Below the pieces are notes generated by a model. The model was not told the origin of the DNA, ran no database searches, and was given only the letters and a program-made list of their open reading frames with translations. A stretch of DNA of 17,114 nucleotides from Candidatus Neomicrothrix sp. UBA814 (GTDB lineage: Bacteria > Actinomycetota > Acidimicrobiia > Acidimicrobiales > Poriferisodalaceae): positions 1,704-18,817 of the forward strand of contig DBIA01000015.1 in NCBI GenBank assembly GCA_002296525.1, written 5' to 3'. The translations under genes were made by a program, and so were the position numbers. Below, piece after piece: positions 1 to 6,152 of the stretch; within the stretch, counting starts at the first letter, position 1, and every line of letters begins with the position of its first letter.

Positions 1-113
1 CCCTTGGCGCATTCTGCCATGATCTGAAACTCTGTTTTATTTGGCGAAAACCGACTCGGGTGTTCGTAGACACCAGCAATAGCGGCGCCCGCAGGAAAGG
101 TGGCTTGGCTCAC
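1..113 (-). CDS. Thiolase-family protein, N-terminal fragment (runs off the left edge)
   Basis: Reading leftward from a GTG at 113-111, an open frame of 37 residues reaches the window edge. It contains GVYEHPSRF, then a QIMAECAK helix. That pattern is what I recall at the N-terminus of thiolase or SCP-x-type acetyl-CoA acetyltransferases, which usually start with an AAIVGVYEHPTRF-like strand. Such proteins cleave or form beta-ketoacyl-CoA, although many actinobacterial members lack a demonstrated reaction. The GTG overlaps the stop of the upstream alpha/beta-hydrolase gene as GTGA, and a GAGGAG Shine-Dalgarno lies six bases before it, so the start and translational coupling are well supported. 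The catalytic cysteine and histidines lie outside the window, so activity cannot be judged. The family assignment rests on a short stretch. Confidence 0.68.
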   Translation of the reverse strand, partial: MSQATFPAGAAIAGVYEHPSRFSPNKTEFQIMAECAK

Positions 114-925
114 GAGGAGCTCCTCGTTTCTTCAGCTAACCGACTGATTAGGGAAGCAAATGCATCCGGTTGCTCTATCGGCGCATGATTTGCAGCGCCG
201 GTAATGATTTCAATTTGGCAATTGATGAGGGTCTGGGCAAGTGCTTTGCTTTTCTCGGCTGATATGGGGTCAGCGTGCTCGCCGATTACAACGGTCGTTT
301 CAACAGAGAGGTTGGTGAGGTCGACCGATTGGTTCCAAGCTAGTTGCGCTCGGCGGGCTCCAAGCGTCGCGCGCGGATCTGTCTTAACCCACTGAGCGAA
401 AGCTTCTCGAAGAACCGATTCTTCGGGCTCTGGAGCGTATCCGTCGGTACTGAAATTTCGGCGTGCTTTCCCGGCAGTAATAGATTCTAGTTCGCTTATT
501 TCGGCGCTTAGGTCGACGGAAAGCCCTACCGCTCCGACGCATATTAGGGATGAAATCTCTAGCCGACCTCGGAGAGCAATCTCGAGCCCGACTGCGGCGC
601 CAAGGCCTTCACCAACGATCATTAACGATGGCACCTGCCAGTCGAGCATAAGTTCCTCGGCATGTTCTGCGAATGCCGCTATTGAAGACAGGCTGTCAAG
701 CGAGCCACTTCGACCGTGACCAGGGAAGTCCAAGCTGACGGGAGAGTGGGATCCATCTAGGTGGTCCATTACCTTACGGAAACAGTTGCCGTTGCCGCCA
801 GCGTCGTGAAGAAACAGAATCGTTTGCCCATCAGCTATTGGCGGGGGGCAGCCTGGAAGAGTGGTGTCTCCCCGGTGATGAACCAAGATCGCTAGGTCAC
901 CGATTTCGAAATACTTGTCGGGCAC
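110..925 (-). CDS. Alpha/beta-hydrolase-fold protein lacking the nucleophile serine
   Basis: This 271-residue cytoplasmic protein has the alpha/beta-hydrolase layout. An HDAGGNG oxyanion-type turn lies at about residues 40-46 and DFPGHGRSG at 66-74. The nucleophile elbow is VGEGLGAA at 104-111, the late acid turn is GEHADP with D219, and the late histidine is H247 in NHAPIEQP. The elbow normally reads G-x-S-x-G, but here it is G-E-G-L-G: residue 107 is Gly, encoded by GGC, and the usual preceding His is Glu. Acid and His are kept, so the protein is either a non-hydrolytic relative or uses another mechanism. It starts at GTG 925 with no Shine-Dalgarno, but a TACGGT hexamer ends seven bases upstream, suggesting a leaderless message. 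Its stop overlaps the thiolase start by four bases. The substrate is unknown. Confidence 0.85.
   Translation of the reverse strand: MPDKYFEIGDLAILVHHRGDTTLPGCPPPIADGQTILFLHDAGGNGNCFRKVMDHLDGSHSPVSLDFPGHGRSGSLDSLSSIAAFAEHAEELMLDWQVPSLMIVGEGLGAAVGLEIALRGRLEISSLICVGAVGLSVDLSAEISELESITAGKARRNFSTDGYAPEPEESVLREAFAQWVKTDPRATLGARRAQLAWNQSVDLTNLSVETTVVIGEHADPISAEKSKALAQTLINCQIEIITGAANHAPIEQPDAFASLISRLAEETRSSS
112..127. repeat. 16-bp perfect palindrome over the thiolase ribosome-binding site
   Basis: ACGAGGAGCTCCTCGT reads the same on both strands. On the minus-strand message it covers the GAGGAG Shine-Dalgarno and reaches into the GTG start at 113-111. As RNA it could fold into a six-pair stem with an AGCT loop that hides the ribosome-binding site. 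It also encodes the last codons of the hydrolase, so chance is possible. Confidence 0.5.
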
Positions 926-1085
926 GCATCGAACCGTATCGGAATCGACTTAGGCACGGGAGCCGAATCCGGAAACTTCTCGAATCGGAGTCATTTTCGC
1001 CTTCGGCGTCCTCCTGACAGAACCCAATGAAGGGAAACGGGACATCAGTGGCGTGCGCCTGTTAGCGCCCTAGTGGTGTTCTCGC
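926..1085. other. 160-base intergenic region with a possible leaderless promoter
   Basis: This gap separates the SRPBCC gene from the hydrolase gene, both on the minus strand. The only signal I would single out is TACGGT on the minus strand at 938-933, matching the TANNNT minus-10 pattern seven bases before the hydrolase GTG. A four-pair CGCC-TTC-GGCG hairpin lies near 1000-1010, but it has no T-run and is not a convincing terminator. I find no further gene here. Confidence 0.4.
933..938 (-). promoter_or_regulatory. Candidate minus-10 element for a leaderless hydrolase transcript
   Basis: On the minus strand TACGGT is followed by seven bases and then the GTG start at 925. This is the spacing at which a TANNNT minus-10 element places the transcription start on the start codon. 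No Shine-Dalgarno precedes the GTG. I see no clear minus-35. Confidence 0.38.
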
Positions 1086-1547
1086 TTATTGCTCAGCGCT
1101 CGCCTTTATACCTTCTAACGTGGCTTCGATCGTCCCCTGAACTACCGCCTTTCGAGCGGCGAGCCCGTCGCTGTCCAGCTTCGCCAGGGATGGGGGCAAT
1201 TCCATTACATCCCATATTTCTGTTAACTCTGTACCCGAAGGCCCTTCGGAAAGCTGGAATGTCCACCGCACGAAAGGTCCGTCATCGGGCGCTGCGACGA
1301 ACTCAAAGCATTCGCCAGGGTCAGCCACTGTTACCTCAACTGGAACAGACCACTCAAAGCTCTTAATTCTGTTGGTCCCCAAAAAGCGCGATCCGAGCTC
1401 ACCTGGGGCGCCGCTAATCCACTCGCCACCAATATTCTCGGTGCTCCATTCACCCATCCTCGCAAGGTCGCTTACCAGGGCGTACACCTCTTGTGGAGAC
1501 GCGTTAATAGATGTTGTGATCTCTAAGTGCATGTCGTGAACAGTCAT
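1086..1547 (-). CDS. SRPBCC (START/polyketide-cyclase-like) family protein
   Basis: This 153-residue soluble protein matches the SRPBCC fold, a helix-grip barrel with a deep hydrophobic pocket. After a short tail comes the first strand, HLEITTSINASPQEVYALV. It continues into SDLARMGEWSTENIGGEW, a characteristic motif near residues 26-43. Later come strands such as FLGTNRIKSFEWSVPVEVTV and the long C-terminal helix from about 125 to 152. Its length is typical for the family. Members bind or modify lipophilic ligands, and no catalytic residues can be assigned from sequence. It starts nine bases after the kinase-like gene and so probably shares its transcript. ATG 1547 is chosen, with an in-frame ATG at 1532 as the alternative. 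No Shine-Dalgarno precedes either, but TAGCTT lies six bases before ATG 1547, so an additional leaderless start is possible. Confidence 0.85.
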   Translation of the reverse strand: MTVHDMHLEITTSINASPQEVYALVSDLARMGEWSTENIGGEWISGAPGELGSRFLGTNRIKSFEWSVPVEVTVADPGECFEFVAAPDDGPFVRWTFQLSEGPSGTELTEIWDVMELPPSLAKLDSDGLAARKAVVQGTIEATLEGIKASAEQ

Positions 1548-1556
1548 GGAAGGAAG

Positions 1557-2978
1557 CTAGCGCTGTTCAGCGTTCATTACCGCAAAACGAAAGCCCGAGT
1601 ATTTGGGTTGATCAATCGAGACCTGGTTGACGACTGAATCGCGTAAATATTGATGCAGATCTTCGCGGTCCAATGACATGGAACCATCGCGTAAGGCCTC
1701 GACAAGCCACCAACGCAGATCATCGGTAGATCCCGATCGCTGCAGTAGGGCGCTCAATTGAACTTCCTCTCTGCGGCGTAACTCTGGACCGATGGCGAGT
1801 TCGCGATCGACGATATCCAGACTGTTCCCTGCAACCCGTGCGAGGAAGTTGGTGCGGCCACTTGTAGCCGACATCACCTCTCCGTGCAGGAAATCTCGAA
1901 CGCTAGATAGAAGCTCGTCAAGACGCGGCATGTCTGATGAGGTTCCAGAGTTTGCGCGCTCGATGAGACGCACCGGGCCTGGTATTAGCAAATTGACGCA
2001 ATCAACTTGGCATTCGGAGGACCGTCTGCCTATAGCGGGACGCTCAACCGTGGCATCGGGTCCGTTGCGATACTGGTCTGTCATGCCTAAACATCCGATA
2101 GCCCACCAGAAACTGCCAAACACTTCCCAAAATTTGAGGGCAGCTCTATCGATTACCTTCCCACCCTCGTTTTCGTACCCAGACACCAGGTCGTCGACAG
2201 TGCCGAAGCCGCCTACTTCTAATTCACGTTGACCAAATCTCCAGGAGTTAGTGCAAATCCACCCAAGATCGCGCATCGGGTCGCCAATGTGAGAGGTCTC
2301 CCAATCGAGAACTGCAACCAGACCCGTCTCGTCGTTAATCATTAGATTTCCGTTACGAAAATCGTTGTGTACTAGACCTACATCGTGCTGGTCGGGTAGA
2401 TGCCTCCTAAGCCACATACCGGTGAAATCAATCATCGGTTGTGCTGTGTCCCACTCCCTGTAACGGTCCCACGTTTGTTCCAAATATTGACTGGGGGACA
2501 GTGTCGGTAGGTGACCCCGCAAGCCTGTCTCATCAACATCGATGGAGTGGATCTTTGCCAGCTCGCGCCCACATTGCTCAGCCAAGAGAGGTCGAATATG
2601 TTGCAGCTCTGGAGCCCGATTTATCCGAGAACCTAGTGTCTCGCCATCAAGCCATTCCATGATGAAGCCAACGCCTACGGCATCTTCGTCTTTTAGGTCG
2701 TAATAGACCTCCGGCTCTACGACACCATGCGCCCTTGCTGTGCGCATCAGCAAAGATTCTGCCGCAAGCCCAATAGCGCTGACGTTGTCCCGATCAATCC
2801 CGCCAGCTCCTCGTCGCATGCAAAGCTTTCGGTCGCCGGTCTCGGTGCGGATCACTAAGCGATATGTCTCCATACTTGCGCCCCCGGACAAGCGCTCAAC
2901 GGTAAGGAGACCTACACAACTTGGTATCTCTCGGATTACGACTCGTTCAAGGGCCTCGAAAAACTCGGGTTGCGGCAT
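1557..2978 (-). CDS. APH/ACAD10-like phosphotransferase fused to a DUF6285-like domain
   Basis: The N-terminal two thirds is an aminoglycoside-phosphotransferase-fold kinase of the type found beside acyl-CoA dehydrogenases. It has a nucleotide-loop region LSGGASMETYRL near residue 30, the Brenner motif HNDFRNGN with catalytic D206, and the metal-binding DWETSHIGDP with D225. From about residue 350 the sequence changes to LDELLSSVRDFL, FLARVAGNSLDIVDREL and a basic helical tail. I recognise this as the DUF6285 pattern, usually encoded as a separate small protein next to these kinases. ATG 2978 is chosen: it sits seven bases past the PhyH stop, at the natural start of the kinase fold. The frame stays open to 3071, but that adds 31 residues overlapping PhyH. 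The role is inferred to be phosphorylation of a hydroxylated substrate or CoA-linked catabolism; the substrate is unknown. Confidence 0.87.
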   Translation of the reverse strand: MPQPEFFEALERVVIREIPSCVGLLTVERLSGGASMETYRLVIRTETGDRKLCMRRGAGGIDRDNVSAIGLAAESLLMRTARAHGVVEPEVYYDLKDEDAVGVGFIMEWLDGETLGSRINRAPELQHIRPLLAEQCGRELAKIHSIDVDETGLRGHLPTLSPSQYLEQTWDRYREWDTAQPMIDFTGMWLRRHLPDQHDVGLVHNDFRNGNLMINDETGLVAVLDWETSHIGDPMRDLGWICTNSWRFGQRELEVGGFGTVDDLVSGYENEGGKVIDRAALKFWEVFGSFWWAIGCLGMTDQYRNGPDATVERPAIGRRSSECQVDCVNLLIPGPVRLIERANSGTSSDMPRLDELLSSVRDFLHGEVMSATSGRTNFLARVAGNSLDIVDRELAIGPELRRREEVQLSALLQRSGSTDDLRWWLVEALRDGSMSLDREDLHQYLRDSVVNQVSIDQPKYSGFRFAVMNAEQR

Positions 2979-2985
2979 CGGCTGG

Positions 2986-3873
2986 TTAATCTGTCTCTTG
3001 CTGGGATCCAAAAATGGTGGGTGCACCTGCTCGCGACCAATCAGGAGCCCCGGCGATCTGCCGGCCCTCAATAGTTATCTTTTGATCGGAAGTACCACCA
3101 ATGACAGTGCCGCTTAGCGGCCCAGTCACGCCGTTCGCGCCGATATGTGCAATCGGGTAGGACTGGACTGCCGAATAAGTCTGTAGGAGAAGCGGCCTCG
3201 GGTTTGGCGAGTTGTTAGGAACCGAGCCGTGAATCATGCAGCAGTTATGGACGGTTACGGAGCCTGCAGGGCCGGTCAACCAAACTATTTCGTTCATATC
3301 AAGCTCGGCGACGTCTCTAGGGTTCATCGCGCCACCCCACTCGCCAGAATCAAGGTACTGGTCATACAGCGGACCCTGGTGGCTACTGGGGAGTACCCCC
3401 ATCGGCCCCATGACATCATCCACATCAGCTAAATAAACGCCAATTGTTAAGGGACTAAAGTCCGTATGGGGCCAGAACTGTATGTCTTGGTGCCATTTGA
3501 TTTCCTCGCCACCGCCAGACCATTTGAAGTTGAGTTTCGAATGGTGATAGCGGACTGGGCCACCCAAAATACTGCAAGCCAGAGCCGCCGCCGGGCCCTC
3601 AAGGGCGAAGTTTCTGAAGGTCTCATGGTTGTCGACGGGGGAATTAAGCCTCCGTATTCTGGGGTTCCCAGACGTGTGCGATGGTTCGAGATCGAGCATT
3701 TTGTTGGACGTTTCAAGGCCACGGCTAACTTCCACGAACTCCGCAGCTGCTCGCTGGAGATCCGCAAGGGTCGCGGCTTCCACGAAACTCTCGAGATGAA
3801 GGTATCCGCGCTTCTGGTAATTGCGGAGATCCTCATCGGAGAGCAAGTTGGGGTTCATGGAAGTTAACGTCAC
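2986..3873 (-). CDS. Phytanoyl-CoA dioxygenase (PhyH) family protein
   Basis: This is a non-haem Fe(II), 2-oxoglutarate-dependent oxygenase of the PhyH family, about 295 residues. In numbering from the chosen start, the metal triad is visible as H128 and D130 in KWHQDIQFWP and H215 in CMIHGSVPNNS. R226 in NPRP is the expected 2-oxoglutarate anchor. The N-terminal LSDEDLRNYQKRGYLHLESF is typical. Members hydroxylate acyl-CoAs or small molecules; the substrate here is not determinable. It heads the minus-strand cluster and is divergent from the dihydroorotase-like gene. Start choice: GTG 3873 is preferred because a TAGCAT hexamer sits six bases upstream, which fits a leaderless message. ATG 3858 is a reasonable alternative that loses only five residues, and TTG 3879 is less likely. 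None has a Shine-Dalgarno. Confidence 0.92.
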   Translation of the reverse strand: MTLTSMNPNLLSDEDLRNYQKRGYLHLESFVEAATLADLQRAAAEFVEVSRGLETSNKMLDLEPSHTSGNPRIRRLNSPVDNHETFRNFALEGPAAALACSILGGPVRYHHSKLNFKWSGGGEEIKWHQDIQFWPHTDFSPLTIGVYLADVDDVMGPMGVLPSSHQGPLYDQYLDSGEWGGAMNPRDVAELDMNEIVWLTGPAGSVTVHNCCMIHGSVPNNSPNPRPLLLQTYSAVQSYPIAHIGANGVTGPLSGTVIGGTSDQKITIEGRQIAGAPDWSRAGAPTIFGSQQETD

Positions 3874-3879
3874 GGCCAA

Positions 3880-3885
3880 ATGCTA
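3880..3885 (-). promoter_or_regulatory. Candidate minus-10 element for leaderless PhyH transcription
   Basis: TAGCAT on the minus strand is followed by exactly six bases before GTG 3873. Together with the mirror-image arrangement for the divergent gene at 3940, this suggests that both transcripts of this 66-base spacer begin at or near their start codons. No clear minus-35 is visible. Confidence 0.4.
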
Positions 3886-3927
3886 TCTCGGCCAGCAATA
3901 GGGTGTCCGAATCCTTCTTTCTCCGTT

Positions 3928-3933
3928 TATGGT
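3928..3933 (+). promoter_or_regulatory. Candidate minus-10 element for a leaderless dihydroorotase-like transcript
   Basis: TATGGT ends six bases before ATG 3940. The purine-rich AAGGA at 3935-3939 touches the ATG with zero spacing, so it cannot work as a normal Shine-Dalgarno. A leaderless start fits better. Confidence 0.42.
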
Positions 3934-3939
3934 TAAGGA

Positions 3940-5235
3940 ATGGCCGAACCTTTAGTCGTCACCGGTGGTTCCCTGCTAGACGCCAAGAGCGAACAGCAGG
4001 CCGACCTGTTAATTGCGGACGGCGAGATTGCCGACATCGGTGATCCTGGAGCTTTTAACGGCAAGGGCCTAGAAGTCGACGCCTCTGATGCCCTAGTTAT
4101 GCCAGGTTTTGTCGACATCCAAGTCCACTTCAGAACCCCGGGCGGTGAAGAGAGCGAAGACATTTCATCAGGGGCGGCGGGAGCCGCCTTAGGAGGTGTG
4201 ACCGCGTGTCTGATGATGCCCAACACTGTCCCCACAATTGATAATCCCGACCTCGTGTCTGAAGTCCTTCGACTAGGGCGTGACACACCCTGCGATGTAT
4301 ATACATCGGCTGCTATCACCGTCGACCGGGCAGGGGAAAGCTTGGTCGACTTCGTTGCGCTCTACGAAGCAGGCGTTCGAGTATTCACAGATGATGGCAC
4401 CGTGGTTGATAGCGAAGACCTGATGAGGGGGGCTTTAGAGGCCAGCTCGCAATTCCCAGACGTTGTGATCAGTCAACACGCAGAACACTCGGCGATGGTC
4501 GAAGGTGGCGTCATCAACCAAGGTGTCGTATCAGACCGCCTAGGGCTAAAAGGGAGACCTTCCGAAGCTGAGGTAATTATCGTTGAACGCGATATCGCAC
4601 TAGCTAAGCAAACCGGTGGTCGCTACCACGTACTTCATATATCTACGGCAGCCGCAAGTGATCGCGTTCGTAATGCCAAAGCAGCTGGACTCCGTGTATC
4701 TGCGGAGGTAACCCCACAACACTTGATCTTGACGGAAGAGGATGTTGAACGCTTGGGGACATCCGGAAAGATGAATCCGCCCTTGCGTACCGCCGCTGAC
4801 GTCGAGGGGTTAAGGGCTGCGTTATTTGACGGGACTATCGACGCAGTCGCCACAGATCATGCTCCACATTCGCCCTCGAGCAAGGCCGTAGATTTGCCAG
4901 ATGCACCGCCGGGAATGTTAGGCGTTGAGACAATGGCGTCCGTTATTTGGAATGAGTTCGTAGCACGAGGGCTCATGACTCCGCAGCGCTTCGTAGCTCT
5001 CCTATCGGCCTCTCCGGCAGCGATAGCGGGCATTTCGACGCATGGCGCTCCGTTCGCCATCGGCGTACCTGCAAATATCGCGATATTTGACCCCAGGGAG
5101 CGTTGGATAATTGAGCCCAACGAGCTTCAAAGTAAGAGCGTCAATACTCCTTGGCCGCACAAAGACGTACAAGGACGCGTTCGGCACACGATTTGCAACG
5201 GCGCGTTAGTCGTTCACCATGGAACGCTCACATAA
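3940..5235 (+). CDS. Dihydroorotase-type cyclic amidohydrolase
   Basis: At 431 residues this is the full length of a class I dihydroorotase, a TIM-barrel amidohydrolase that opens cyclic amides or imides. Metal-site positions are D59-x-Q61-x-H63 in GFVDIQVHFRTPG, D152 in FTDDGT, H180 in SQHAEH, H233 in VLHIS and D306 in ATDHAPH. Asp rather than carboxylated Lys at 152 favours dihydroorotase over hydantoinase. The spacing follows Aquifex DHOase (61, 63, 153, 180, 234, 304, from memory). The first histidine of the usual HxH is Gln. I recall a QVHF form in some Bacteroidota DHOases, so this need not mean inactivity. Placement before an FAH-family enzyme and a transporter, away from other pyr genes, leaves open a catabolic substrate. 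The start is ATG 3940, probably leaderless. Confidence 0.88.
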   Translation: MAEPLVVTGGSLLDAKSEQQADLLIADGEIADIGDPGAFNGKGLEVDASDALVMPGFVDIQVHFRTPGGEESEDISSGAAGAALGGVTACLMMPNTVPTIDNPDLVSEVLRLGRDTPCDVYTSAAITVDRAGESLVDFVALYEAGVRVFTDDGTVVDSEDLMRGALEASSQFPDVVISQHAEHSAMVEGGVINQGVVSDRLGLKGRPSEAEVIIVERDIALAKQTGGRYHVLHISTAAASDRVRNAKAAGLRVSAEVTPQHLILTEEDVERLGTSGKMNPPLRTAADVEGLRAALFDGTIDAVATDHAPHSPSSKAVDLPDAPPGMLGVETMASVIWNEFVARGLMTPQRFVALLSASPAAIAGISTHGAPFAIGVPANIAIFDPRERWIIEPNELQSKSVNTPWPHKDVQGRVRHTICNGALVVHHGTLT

Positions 5236-5315
5236 CGTAATGAGGAGCGGAAGGCGTCAAATTTTCAGTTAAGCGGCCTAACTTATGTAGGTGGACTTTA
5301 AAAGAAAGTTGTGCC
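5236..5315. other. 80-base spacer with an imperfect inverted repeat
   Basis: Between the amidohydrolase and FAH-family genes lies GTTAAGCGGCCTAAC at 5268-5282, in which six of seven arm pairs match around a central G. It could be an operator for an internal promoter, or chance. GAGGAGC near 5242-5248 is a good Shine-Dalgarno sequence, but no plausible gene start follows at the right distance. Confidence 0.3.
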
Positions 5316-6152
5316 GTGCCTTTTAGCTTCGCAAATGTTGACGGGCGAGCGTGTCTCGTCGAAAAAGAGTCGTATTTCGACCTCGAGCGAATTTCACAAG
5401 GCTCCATCAGCCCTGACCCGATGCGTGCCATAGCTCAGAATGATGAATTTCGCGAGATCGCCGCATCACTTCGCTCTCAGGAAAAAGACGGAATTATCTC
5501 CGAGGCAACTCTGTGCGCTCCGATACCTAGGCCAAGGAACAGTTTTGGCGTAGGTCTTAACTACAAGGATCATGCCGAAGAGTCAAAAATGGATCTACCA
5601 ACGGTGCCCGTTGTTTTCACTAAATACCCATCTTGTATTACTGGGCCATTTGACGATGTCCAGCTGCGTGGTGATAGTAACGACTATGAAGCTGAGCTCG
5701 TAGTGGTAATCGGCCGGACGACACGCGACGTTCCATCCGACCAAGCGTGGTCACACATTGCGGGTTTGACGATCGGGCAAGATATCTCTGATCGCGGCCT
5801 ACAGTTAGCAGCACGTCCCGCTCACTTTGGCTTGGGTAAATCGAGGGATACCTACGGGCCAACTGGTCCACTACTGGTTTCGCCCGACAGTTTCGCAGAC
5901 CCCAATGATCTATCTATTACATGTGATGTCAACGGCGACCGGCGCCAAGATGCACGCACAAGCAGTCTGATATTTGACGTGCCCTTTTTAGTCAGTTATC
6001 TGTCTGAAATTATGACATTGGAAGCTGGTGACCTTATCTTTACGGGCACCCCAGCTGGGGTTGGTATGCCAGATAGCCGATTCTTAAACAGTGGTGACGT
6101 GATAACGACCGAGATCGAAGGCATCGGTGTTATGGAGAACGTCTGTCGGTGA
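5316..6152 (+). CDS. Fumarylacetoacetate hydrolase (FAH/FAHD) family protein
   Basis: This 278-residue enzyme has the FAH fold. It has a short N-terminal domain, then NSFGVGLNYKDHAEES near residue 77 and the metal ligands E125 and E127 in DYEAELVVVIG and D156 in GQDISDRG. GKSRDTYGPTGP follows with K175, and IFTGTPAGVG lies near the C-terminus. These residues bind Mg or Mn and support C-C bond hydrolysis, decarboxylation or lyase chemistry. Candidates include acylpyruvase, oxaloacetate decarboxylase and ureidoglycolate-lyase-type activities, and sequence does not choose between them. The start is GTG 5316, whose product begins like FAHD proteins; the A/G-rich stretch before it is a weak ribosome site. 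The stop overlaps the MFS start by four bases, so uptake and catabolism appear coupled. Confidence 0.92.
   Translation: MPFSFANVDGRACLVEKESYFDLERISQGSISPDPMRAIAQNDEFREIAASLRSQEKDGIISEATLCAPIPRPRNSFGVGLNYKDHAEESKMDLPTVPVVFTKYPSCITGPFDDVQLRGDSNDYEAELVVVIGRTTRDVPSDQAWSHIAGLTIGQDISDRGLQLAARPAHFGLGKSRDTYGPTGPLLVSPDSFADPNDLSITCDVNGDRRQDARTSSLIFDVPFLVSYLSEIMTLEAGDLIFTGTPAGVGMPDSRFLNSGDVITTEIEGIGVMENVCR

Noticed and set aside
2979..3071. N-terminal extension of the kinase-like protein to 3071
   Set aside because: It would overlap the PhyH gene by more than 80 bases, and the extra residues do not resemble the kinase family. ATG 2978 sits just after the PhyH stop.
3935..3939. AAGGA as Shine-Dalgarno for the amidohydrolase
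   Set aside because: It touches the ATG with no spacer, so it cannot place a ribosome normally on that codon.
5240..5272. Ten-codon ATG frame as a leader peptide before the FAH gene
   Set aside because: It has no ribosome site of its own, no codon bias pointing to attenuation and no terminator hairpin after it.
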